Source of the DNA: Alloprevotella sp. oral taxon 473 str. F0040
GTDB taxonomy: Bacteria > Bacteroidota > Bacteroidia > Bacteroidales > Bacteroidaceae
Direction: 5' to 3'
Assembly: GCF_000318095.2 (NCBI RefSeq)
Contig: NZ_KB290705.1
Location: forward strand, 1 to 64,000
Length of the DNA stretch: 64,000 nucleotides
Part shown: positions 18,633-26,763 of the stretch, piece by piece
Numbering within the stretch: position 1 is the first letter of the stretch
Layout: each line of letters starts with the position of its first letter
Notes under the pieces: generated by a model
What the model was told of the DNA's origin: nothing
Database searches by the model: none
What the model saw: only the letters and a program-made list of their open reading frames with translations
Position numbers and translations under genes: made by a program

Positions 18633-20867
18633 CTACCGAAAGAGATAGCGCAATTTTATAGAGAAGTTTCGCCCTGGAAGAGGTCTATTGAACTCAGAAA
18701 CGACCTCGCGGTTTGTCAAGTTTTTAACTTTGAGCGTAAGCGTCCAACGACGATTAGCAAAACTGTGTTCGATAGCAGCATCACACGTGAGGGAAGTTGG
18801 GATTCTACGATCTTGATACCTACTCAACTCAAAGTCATAGAAGTATTGATGGATATAAGAGGCATCAACGAGCACACGCGTGTTTTGCCCTTTGCCACCT
18901 AGCCAGTTTTGACCATGCAGTTCCAGCCCACAATTAGCCATAAGATAAGGCACATTGGGAATACGCTTATTGAAGGACGGATTGTCAACAGACGTTTCAG
19001 GGATAAACTTACGAACATCGCGAAGATCCTGCCAGGTGGCATTGACATAAGCATACAACCACTGAGTTAAATCACCCTTCACCTCTCCTTCTATACCACG
19101 CGAGTTTACCGCACCAAAGTTGGCGTAATGGGCTGTAGAAGGAATCATGCCTGGAGTGAAACGAATCATATCAGTAAGCTGACTGGCGAATACATTTAAT
19201 TCAGCTTCCAACATACCTCCTCTCTCCAAGTTCTTGTGATAGAGCATCCCTAGATTGATGCTGTTATTACGCTCAGGCTTAAGATCTGGTGAAGGCATAA
19301 TGGTGTAGCCATTACCAATGAGTTCTTCGCTGGATGGAATGCGCACCTCAGAACTTACGGCTGCTTTGAAGAGCCATTCTGGAAGGGGACGATATGCTAG
19401 AGCAAAGTTAGCTCCCCACTCCATCCTATCTATGTAGATGGGTTTAAGTACATTAAGAAAATAGTTTTCTAATCGTGTGCCTCGCGAATTGATGTAGAAG
19501 TTTTTAAGGGTTAAGGCTGTTTGCAAACGGCGATTAAACAAAAACGCATCGTAGGAAAGCCCTGTAGTAATACTATTGAGATGAGAATCATAGCCCACTC
19601 TATACCCCATGGCCTTATCCATCAAGTCATTTTTAGGATTCAGGGCCGTACCTGCTCCATAGAGATTGAGATTGATAAGGTGATTTTCTCTGAGTGCATA
19701 GTTTAGATTGAGTTTTGACACCCAACCTAAAGAGGTATTTTTAGAATCGGAGGGGAAATTCATGGTTTCTCCTCCATAAGGCGATTGCGAGCGACGTGTA
19801 GTTCCATCCCAATTATGCACCACATGCGCAGTGTCTACTTGGCCATAGTTGCCCACATTAATGGCTGCTGATAGGTCGAAATCCAAGCCTTTGACCAAGA
19901 AGTTCTCCCGTTTGGCCGTGATTGACCCAAGAAGTGAACGTGCATGATTGAAGGCGTGCTGATAGTTCAACTCGATGCCCTGCATTTCTTGCCGTGTGAG
20001 CGTGGCAATGGCTTCAAGCTTGAGTTCATCAAACCACCATTTTGTAGCTTTCAACGAACCTCCTGCTACAGCCTTGCTAAAAGCATCGTGACTGCGACGT
20101 ACACGAATGTCCCCCTGATGGTGAAGGGTCATTTCATAGTCATTATCGGAATGTATGTAAAGACCGCCCATTCCCCACTCTATGCCAGATTTTTCATGGT
20201 GTCGTTTGAAGACCGTGTTAAATCGGTGGGTATTGAAAGAGCCATATTCATAGGAGGCATCTAGATAACGTGGAGGATAATCCTTTACCACAACATTGAC
20301 TGCCCCACCTAAAGCATCTCCTCCCAGACGATAAGGTACGATGCCTTTATAAATTTCCACACGCTCTATCATATCCGTTGGCACATCGTCAAGGTTCACA
20401 AAGTTGCTGAACTGACCTATGGCAGCCTCATCTATAAACAGTCCCATGCGCTTCCCTTCCAATCCTCGCACAGAAATGCGCGAAGGGCTTCCTACTCCGC
20501 CTGTAGTTCTAATGGTGACACCCGCCACACGATTAAGCACCTCATTAAGAGAAGATGCAGTGCCTTGCAACTGACGTTCTCCCACTAAACTGACAATCTG
20601 AGGAGCATATTTCAACTGATGGACAACAGAATGCCCCACCACATGGGCTGTGCCTAAATGATGCTTACGTGAGGAAGTAGAAGCCGAAGAAGACTCTTTA
20701 GAAGTGTAATTTTCTTTTTTCTGAATATTCACTGTATCAGCCACACCATTATCTCGAAATGTGCTAGAGATATAAGGAGATAAGCTAGCAGAATCGCTAG
20801 CAGCCATAGCGGGTAAAAAAGGAGGAAAAGTAGCAAAAACTAAAGCTACTAAATTTGCATTTCGCAT
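18633..20867 (-). CDS. TonB-dependent outer-membrane receptor (siderophore or heme type)
   Basis: ATG 20867 (MRNANLVALVF) starts a good signal peptide and gives 744 residues; the 16 residues upstream in the longer frame are not signal-like. The plug domain covers about 90-200 (SLNEVLNRVAGVTIRTTGG, ISVRGLEGKRMGLFIDE, IERVEIYKGIVPYRLGGDALGGAVNVV). A 22-strand barrel follows, ending in the aromatic C-terminal strand NFSIKLRYLFR. There is no N-terminal carboxypeptidase-like domain, so it is unlike SusC and more like siderophore or heme receptors. The downstream DUF4374 lipoprotein supports metal-chelate uptake. A -7 box lies at 20920-20927 and four AGGTAAA-like repeats lie upstream. Confidence 0.82.
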   Translation of the reverse strand: MRNANLVALVFATFPPFLPAMAASDSASLSPYISSTFRDNGVADTVNIQKKENYTSKESSSASTSSRKHHLGTAHVVGHSVVHQLKYAPQIVSLVGERQLQGTASSLNEVLNRVAGVTIRTTGGVGSPSRISVRGLEGKRMGLFIDEAAIGQFSNFVNLDDVPTDMIERVEIYKGIVPYRLGGDALGGAVNVVVKDYPPRYLDASYEYGSFNTHRFNTVFKRHHEKSGIEWGMGGLYIHSDNDYEMTLHHQGDIRVRRSHDAFSKAVAGGSLKATKWWFDELKLEAIATLTRQEMQGIELNYQHAFNHARSLLGSITAKRENFLVKGLDFDLSAAINVGNYGQVDTAHVVHNWDGTTRRSQSPYGGETMNFPSDSKNTSLGWVSKLNLNYALRENHLINLNLYGAGTALNPKNDLMDKAMGYRVGYDSHLNSITTGLSYDAFLFNRRLQTALTLKNFYINSRGTRLENYFLNVLKPIYIDRMEWGANFALAYRPLPEWLFKAAVSSEVRIPSSEELIGNGYTIMPSPDLKPERNNSINLGMLYHKNLERGGMLEAELNVFASQLTDMIRFTPGMIPSTAHYANFGAVNSRGIEGEVKGDLTQWLYAYVNATWQDLRDVRKFIPETSVDNPSFNKRIPNVPYLMANCGLELHGQNWLGGKGQNTRVLVDASYIHQYFYDFELSRYQDRRIPTSLTCDAAIEHSFANRRWTLTLKVKNLTNREVVSEFNRPLPGRNFSIKLRYLFR

Positions 20868-20919
20868 AACAAACTTTTTGATTGCAAAATTGAGGAGAAA
20901 ATACAAACTGCACAATACT

Positions 20920-20927
20920 CAAACCTA
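20920..20927 (-). promoter_or_regulatory. -7 box for the TonB receptor gene
   Basis: Minus-strand TAGGTTTG fits TAnnTTTG, 53 bases before ATG 20867. It overlaps the first AGGTAAA repeat, which could let a regulator block it. Confidence 0.4.
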
Positions 20928-21127
20928 GGTAAATAAAACAGAATATATCATGCATATTTAGAGATATTATACCTAAAAATGATGACACCATACATAGTAT
21001 TCCCAGGTAAAGACATTCGATGGTAAAGAAAAGCTGAAGGTTGCTTCATAGGTAAAAAAGGAAAGAAAAGGCTAAAGCAAAAGAGGAATCAAAAGATGAG
21101 AGTAATATGAACATAATAAAAACATTG

Positions 21128-21151
21128 TTTTTCGCCAAAAGGGGCGAAAAA
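21128..21151. promoter_or_regulatory. hairpin/operator-like palindrome upstream of recQ
   Basis: TTTTTCGCC (21128-21136) and GGCGAAAAA (21143-21151) form a perfect 9-bp inverted repeat with a 6-base spacer, about 40 bases before the recQ -7 box. It could be an operator or a terminator; no run of T outside the stem favours either. Confidence 0.4.
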
Positions 21152-21188
21152 AGTGGGACAAGCTATCGAAAATATCAAAAGTTCTTTC

Positions 21189-21196
21189 TAACTTTG
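21189..21196 (+). promoter_or_regulatory. -7 box for recQ
   Basis: TAACTTTG, the same sequence as upstream of tig, with ATG 21232 36 bases downstream. Confidence 0.55.
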
Positions 21197-21231
21197 CGAG
21201 AGCAAGTCATCTCAATCTTACTCTTGTATCC

Positions 21232-23418
21232 ATGACGAACGACACCAACCTACTCGAACCTCTCAAATTGTATTTTGGCTTCGAGACGTTTCGTAACAAT
21301 CAGGAAGCTATTATTCGCAGCCTGATGGCGGGACATGATGTCTTTGTACTCATGCCCACGGGCGGAGGAAAATCTATATGCTACCAACTTCCAGCATTAC
21401 TCATGGAAGGTGTCGCCATCGTTGTGTCTCCCCTCATCGCATTGATGAAGAATCAAGTGGATGCGGTGAGACAAACAAGAGCAGACAATAGTGTGGCGCA
21501 CTACATCTATGCGGCACTAACCAAACACGAGATACTCGACATCATGAACGATGTGACAACGGGCAAGACTAAACTTCTCTACGTCTCGCCCGAATTGTTC
21601 AACAAAGACAGCTTTGTCGATTTTCTCAAAACGGTTCGTGTGTCGTTTATTGCTGTGGACGAAGCGCACTGCATCTCGGAGTGGGGACACGATTTCCGCC
21701 CTGAATATCGCAAACTTCGCCCTATCATCAATGAGATCGGACAAGTGCCCATCATCGCACTCACAGCCACTGCCACTGATAAAGTGCGCATGGACATCAA
21801 AAAGAATTTGGGTATTCCTGAAGCTCTTGAGTTTAAGAGCTCGTTTAATCGTCCCAACCTCTACTACGAAGTGCGCCAGAAGACTGCAAAAGTGGATTAT
21901 GACGTCATCCGTTTCATTAAAAACCACCCTCATGTGAGTGGCATCATCTACTGCCTATCACGCAAACGCGTGGAAGAACTCACAGAGGTGCTTCGCACTA
22001 ACGACATCAATGCGTGTGCCTATCATGCAGGACTTGATGCGCAAGTGCGTAGCAATACGCAAGATGCCTTCCTCAAAGAAGACATTGACGTGATAGTGGC
22101 AACCATTGCCTTTGGCATGGGAATCGATAAACCCGACGTACGCTTTGTCATCCACTATGACATCCCCAAAAGCCTTGAAGGATATTACCAAGAAACAGGA
22201 CGCGCTGGCCGTGATGGCGGCGAGGGCCTCTGCATCGCCTTCTATTCTCACAAAGATCTCCAGAAACTGGAGAAATTCATGGAAGGCAAACCCATTAGCG
22301 AACAAGACATTGGTCGTCAGCTCCTCAAAGAGACGGCCGCTTATGCCGAGTCTGCGGTATGCCGACGTAAGTTGCTCCTTCATTATTTTGGAGAACAATA
22401 TGAAAGCCCCGATGGCTGTGGCAATTGTGACAATTGTAAACACCCTCATAAACAAGTGGAAGGAAAAGATTACTTATGTAGGGTCATCGAGACTGTTCTT
22501 GATTGCAAAGAGAACTTCCGCGATGACTATATTAAAAACATATTGATGGGCAATGCCACTGAAGAGATTGTGGCACACCATCACGATGATTTGGACAACT
22601 TTGGTTGCTCTGAGAATGATGAGGACGAACAACTGTGGAATGCAGTGATTCGCCAAGCTCTTTTAGCCGATTTCCTCAAAAAGGACATCGACAATTATGG
22701 TATCCTCAAGGTTACCCCAGCGGGAAAAAAGTTTCTAAAGAAACCGACGAGCTTCAAAATTGTAGAAGACAATGATTTTGAAGAAGAACCCTCTGACCCA
22801 CCGGCACAAAGTGGTGCGGGTAGTGCCCTAGACCCACAACTCTATCAAATGCTCAAGGACTTGCGCAAGCGCATGTCGAAAGAGCTAGAAGTGCCCCCTT
22901 ATGTGATATTCCAAGATGCTTCTCTCGAAGCAATGTCTACGGTATATCCGCAGACCATCAATGACCTTCAGAATATTCCAGGAGTTGGTGCCGGAAAGGC
23001 TAAACGATATGGCGAGAAATTCTGTACACTGATCCGACAACATTGCGAAGAGAATAATATCCCTCACCCTGAGGAGTTCCGCATTCGTACCATTGCCAAG
23101 AAGTCCCAACTCAAAGTGGACATCATTCAAAACATCGACCGAAAGGTGCCACTCGATGAAATAGCAAAAGCAAAAGGCATTGGTTTCGACGAGCTTCTTG
23201 ACGAACTGGATGCCATCGTGTATAGCGGCACGAAAATCAACCTCGATTATTTCATCAAAGAGGAAATTGATGAGGATTCAGTAGAAGATATCTACGATTA
23301 TTTCCATGAATCAGAAACTGACGACCTCGAAGAAGCCTACAACGAACTCAGTAATGACTATTCCGAAGAGGAGATTAGACTTGTACGCATCAAGTTTATC
23401 TCTGAAATGGCCAACTAA
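21232..23418 (+). CDS. recQ: ATP-dependent DNA helicase RecQ
   Basis: This 728-residue 3'-5' helicase acts in recombination and replication-fork repair. Helicase motifs are visible in order: motif 0 FGFETFRNNQ, Walker A PTGGGKS (42-48), DEAH in VDEAHCISEWGHDFRPEY, ALTATA, and motif VI QETGRAGRDG. The RecQ-Ct zinc site is CRRKLLLHYFGE...CGNCDNC. An HRDC domain occupies about 535-605 (DLQNIPGVGAGKAKRYG). An acidic tail (about 670-728) is present, as in Bacteroidetes RecQ. glnS follows after 58 bases on the same strand. Confidence 0.96.
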   Translation: MTNDTNLLEPLKLYFGFETFRNNQEAIIRSLMAGHDVFVLMPTGGGKSICYQLPALLMEGVAIVVSPLIALMKNQVDAVRQTRADNSVAHYIYAALTKHEILDIMNDVTTGKTKLLYVSPELFNKDSFVDFLKTVRVSFIAVDEAHCISEWGHDFRPEYRKLRPIINEIGQVPIIALTATATDKVRMDIKKNLGIPEALEFKSSFNRPNLYYEVRQKTAKVDYDVIRFIKNHPHVSGIIYCLSRKRVEELTEVLRTNDINACAYHAGLDAQVRSNTQDAFLKEDIDVIVATIAFGMGIDKPDVRFVIHYDIPKSLEGYYQETGRAGRDGGEGLCIAFYSHKDLQKLEKFMEGKPISEQDIGRQLLKETAAYAESAVCRRKLLLHYFGEQYESPDGCGNCDNCKHPHKQVEGKDYLCRVIETVLDCKENFRDDYIKNILMGNATEEIVAHHHDDLDNFGCSENDEDEQLWNAVIRQALLADFLKKDIDNYGILKVTPAGKKFLKKPTSFKIVEDNDFEEEPSDPPAQSGAGSALDPQLYQMLKDLRKRMSKELEVPPYVIFQDASLEAMSTVYPQTINDLQNIPGVGAGKAKRYGEKFCTLIRQHCEENNIPHPEEFRIRTIAKKSQLKVDIIQNIDRKVPLDEIAKAKGIGFDELLDELDAIVYSGTKINLDYFIKEEIDEDSVEDIYDYFHESETDDLEEAYNELSNDYSEEEIRLVRIKFISEMAN

Positions 23419-23476
23419 TCTCCCCTCTTCTCCTAACTCTCACGCCTCCACGCAGAGTTACTAACTACTCACTAAC

Positions 23477-25216
23477 ATGTCTACCACTCCTGAACTCTCT
23501 AACGAGAAAAAAGAATCGCTCAACTTTATTGAGCAAATCGTGAAAGATGACCTCGCCGCTGGTAAAAACGGCGGACGACTCCAAACGCGTTTCCCACCTG
23601 AACCCAACGGCTATCTACACATCGGGCACGCTAAAGCTATAGCTTTGGACTTTGGCATCGCCGAACGCTTTGGAGGAGTGTGCAACCTCCGCATGGACGA
23701 CACCAACCCTCAAAAGGAAGACCACGAATATGTGGAGGCTATCAAGCGTGACATTGAGTGGTTAGGATACAAGTGGGACAATATCTACTATGCTTCTGAC
23801 TATTTTCAAGATTTATGGGACTTTGCCGTGGCTCTCATTAAGCAGGGTCGCGCTTATGTCGATGAGCAAAGTAGTGAAGAGATAGCTTCTCAAAAAGGAA
23901 CTCCCACGCGCCCTGGTACAGAAAGCCCTTATCGTAATCGCCCAGTGGAAGAATCCCTTCGTCTCTTTGAAGAGATGAATAGCGGTAACGTTGAGCCGGG
24001 TAAAATGGTGCTTCGTGCCAAGATAGACATGGCGAGCGACAATATGCACTTCCGTGATCCAATCATGTATCGCGTGCTCAATATGCCTCACATCCGTACG
24101 GGAAATCACTGGAATGCATACCCCATGTATGACTTCACTCACGGACAAAGCGACTATCTAGAGGGAGTTACACACTCTATCTGCACGCTTGAGTTTGTGC
24201 CCCACCGTCCTCTCTACGATTTGTTTGTAGACTGGTACAAAGAGGTACGCGGTGAAGACCTCTCCGACAATCGCCCACGCCAGTTTGAGTTCAACAAGCT
24301 CAACCTCAACTATACGCTCATGTCGAAGCGTAATCTCTTGCTTCTCACGAAAGAAGGCGTGGTAAATGGTTGGGACGACCCTCGTATGCCAACGCTTTGT
24401 GGTATCCGCCGTCGTGGCTACAGCCCCGAAAGCATCCGCATGTTCATCGACAAGATTGGTTACACCACCTTCGATGCGCTCAATGACATCAAGCTCTTGG
24501 AGAGTGCTGCTCGCACAGACCTCAACGAACGCGCCACACGTGTATCGGCCGTTCTCGATCCTGTGAAGCTCATCATCACCAACTATCCCGAAGGTCAAAG
24601 CGAACTGCTCGAAGTGCAAAACAACCCCGAACGTCCTGAAGATGGCACGCACACCATCGAATTCAGCCGCGAACTGTGGATTGAACGCGCTGACTTCAAG
24701 GAAGTAGCCGACAAGAAATTCTTCCGCATGGCTGTGGGCAAGGAAACTCGCCTCAAGAGTGCCTATATTGTAGACTGCACTGGCTGCAAAAAGAACGAGG
24801 AAACTGGTGAAATAGAGGAAATCTACTGCACTTATGATCCGACTTCTAAGGCGGGTACAGAAGGTGCTAACCGCAAAGTTAAGGGCACCATTCACTGGTT
24901 GAGCTGCGACCACTGCTTGCCCGCTGAGGTACGTAACTATGCGTGCCTTTGGACATGCGAAAATCCTCGTGATGCCATCAAGCAATACGAAGAAGAAAAT
25001 GGTGTTCGCGGTATCGAAGCCATGCGCCCCTTCCTCAATCCTGATAGCATCCGCGTGAACAAGCAAGCCTTTGTAGAGAAATTCGTACAAACGCTTCCAG
25101 CACTCTCCTACTTGCAGTTCACTCGCACAGGCTATTACAACATTGACCCAGAGTCTACGCCAGAACATCTTGTCTTCAACAGCACCGTTTCGCTCAAAGA
25201 AGACAAACATAAATAA
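23477..25216 (+). CDS. glnS: glutamine-tRNA ligase
   Basis: This 579-residue class I synthetase charges tRNA-Gln. The HIGH motif is in FPPEPNGYLHIGHAKAI (about 40-56) and the KMSKS equivalent is in LMSKRNLL (near 280). DDTNP and VYSDYFQDLW-type substrate loop regions are present, and the C-terminal anticodon-binding beta-barrels run from about 350. The absence of a GluRS-type zinc finger and the RMDDTNPQKE sequence identify GlnRS rather than GluRS. A hairpin at 25219-25260 follows closely. Confidence 0.95.
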   Translation: MSTTPELSNEKKESLNFIEQIVKDDLAAGKNGGRLQTRFPPEPNGYLHIGHAKAIALDFGIAERFGGVCNLRMDDTNPQKEDHEYVEAIKRDIEWLGYKWDNIYYASDYFQDLWDFAVALIKQGRAYVDEQSSEEIASQKGTPTRPGTESPYRNRPVEESLRLFEEMNSGNVEPGKMVLRAKIDMASDNMHFRDPIMYRVLNMPHIRTGNHWNAYPMYDFTHGQSDYLEGVTHSICTLEFVPHRPLYDLFVDWYKEVRGEDLSDNRPRQFEFNKLNLNYTLMSKRNLLLLTKEGVVNGWDDPRMPTLCGIRRRGYSPESIRMFIDKIGYTTFDALNDIKLLESAARTDLNERATRVSAVLDPVKLIITNYPEGQSELLEVQNNPERPEDGTHTIEFSRELWIERADFKEVADKKFFRMAVGKETRLKSAYIVDCTGCKKNEETGEIEEIYCTYDPTSKAGTEGANRKVKGTIHWLSCDHCLPAEVRNYACLWTCENPRDAIKQYEEENGVRGIEAMRPFLNPDSIRVNKQAFVEKFVQTLPALSYLQFTRTGYYNIDPESTPEHLVFNSTVSLKEDKHK

Positions 25217-25218
25217 AG

Positions 25219-25266
25219 CGTAGTCCCCCATGAGAGGAAGAATCTTCTCATGGGGACTACGTTTTC
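25219..25266 (+). terminator. terminator of glnS
   Basis: CGTAGTCCCC and GGGGACTACG pair around ATGAGA/TCTCAT inner pairing, followed by TTTTCTC. Its position makes the upstream in-frame start of the TPR gene (25250) unlikely. Confidence 0.75.
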
Positions 25267-25297
25267 TCAATGCTCACTCTCAACTACTTTCGCCACC

Positions 25298-26755
25298 ATG
25301 AAGCGTTCGCCCGAAGAAATGCAAACCTTAGTGCGTGAGTATCAGAAGAATTTGTCGGAAGCCTCTATCCCCTTTTGGATGGATGTTCCCGACATTTTAG
25401 ATATTCTCGACCATTTTGAGCAAACTCAGCAGACGATAGAAGCTGAGCTTTGTCTTCGTATTGCTCTCCGCATGCATCCCAACGATGCAGATATCCTTAT
25501 GCGAAAGGTGTATCGCCTGAAAAACGACGGAAGATGGCATGATGCCGAAACCTTAGCGAAGCAACTCCCTGACCAAGACCACATCGACGTGCAATTCTTT
25601 TTTGCCGAAAAAGCTCTCAGCGAAGTTCGCTTTTTCGATGCTGATGCGATTTACGAAAATATTCTTTCTCGGGAACAACAAGCTATTGAGGAGGAGCTTT
25701 TGGAGAATCCTGAACAAACTGCCAGCCTCGACGACTTGCGCATGGAGATAGCCGAACTCTTTCTTGACTATGGAAGCGAGGTCTTTGCAAAGAAATACCT
25801 CTTGCTCATCGATAAGAATTCACCTCTTCAGCGTCGAGTGAGCTTGCTACAAGGCGAGATTCTAATGCGTTATGGTGCACCAGAGCAAGCAGAAGAGGAA
25901 GTGGAACGAGTGATAGATGAAGATCCTTACAACATAGATGCCTGGATATTCCGTGCCGAACTTGCCAATGAGCGCAAGGACTTCGACAAATGCTCTGAAG
26001 CAGCCGAATATGCACTAGCCATCGAGCCCAATCATCAGAAAGCACTGCGCATGAAAGCCATTTCGGCCTTAGGAAAAGAAGACTGGGACACTGTCATCGA
26101 TACCTACGATCTCTACCACACACTCGAACCTAACGACTACACCATGTCGCTCTCCGTGGGAGAGATTTATCTCAATCGTCAGAATATCGCCAAAGGTAGA
26201 GAGGCACTGCAACACGCTATACAAAATTGCAACAACGAGAACCCCGATAAGCAGCGTATCACTCATGACCTCGCGGTCTCCTTTGCTATGGAAGGCGACA
26301 TCCGACAAGCCTATGTTTGTATGGCTACGCTCAGTTCTTTAGGTGTTCCTCACGATGAAATGATATTCCAAACAGCACGCATCGCCTTTAACTACGGTTT
26401 TATTCCTTTCGGTATTGAGATGATGCGCCACCGCTTCAGTCTTGTCCCAGGCAGTGATGAACGGAATGTCCAAGTAGCACAACTCTTATATGAATGCAAA
26501 CTCTATAAAGAGGTACAAGATCTTTGGGAATATCTCTTCAAAGCAGGTTTCTCAAGTGAGAGCGAAGCACAAGTCTATCTAGCTTATGCCGCTGTTCAGC
26601 TACGCAATAAAGAAGTTTTTTCCACCACTTCCGCAGCTGCTTTGCAGCATCAACCGAGTTTAATGCAACAAGTCCTTGGTCAGTTGTATAAAGACGTGCC
26701 CTTGCATGAAATTCCAACACGCATTCTAACCGACTACTTCAGCAACACCCCCTAA
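25298..26755 (+). CDS. tetratricopeptide-repeat protein
   Basis: ATG 25298 (MKRSPEEMQTL) gives 485 residues; the 16 residues before it would be read from the glnS terminator. The whole protein is helical with TPR-like pairs (for example AELCLRIALRMHPNDADILMRK, DAWIFRAELANERKDFDKCSEAAEYALAIEPNHQKALRMKAI, MSLSVGEIYLNRQNIAKGREALQHAI). There is no signal peptide, so it is cytoplasmic. TPR proteins mediate protein-protein contacts; the partner is unknown. The stop is 8 bases before the GH20 gene start, so the two are co-transcribed. Confidence 0.8.
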   Translation: MKRSPEEMQTLVREYQKNLSEASIPFWMDVPDILDILDHFEQTQQTIEAELCLRIALRMHPNDADILMRKVYRLKNDGRWHDAETLAKQLPDQDHIDVQFFFAEKALSEVRFFDADAIYENILSREQQAIEEELLENPEQTASLDDLRMEIAELFLDYGSEVFAKKYLLLIDKNSPLQRRVSLLQGEILMRYGAPEQAEEEVERVIDEDPYNIDAWIFRAELANERKDFDKCSEAAEYALAIEPNHQKALRMKAISALGKEDWDTVIDTYDLYHTLEPNDYTMSLSVGEIYLNRQNIAKGREALQHAIQNCNNENPDKQRITHDLAVSFAMEGDIRQAYVCMATLSSLGVPHDEMIFQTARIAFNYGFIPFGIEMMRHRFSLVPGSDERNVQVAQLLYECKLYKEVQDLWEYLFKAGFSSESEAQVYLAYAAVQLRNKEVFSTTSAAALQHQPSLMQQVLGQLYKDVPLHEIPTRILTDYFSNTP

Positions 26756-26763
26756 TAAAAGCA

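Larger units (their letters stand above)
20868..21231. other. divergent promoter region between the TonB receptor and recQ
   Basis: Contains the minus-strand -7 box at 20920-20927, four AGGTAAA-type direct repeats (20927, 21005, 21021, 21050), a 9-bp hairpin (21128-21151) and the recQ -7 box (21189-21196). No gene is seen. Confidence 0.5.
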
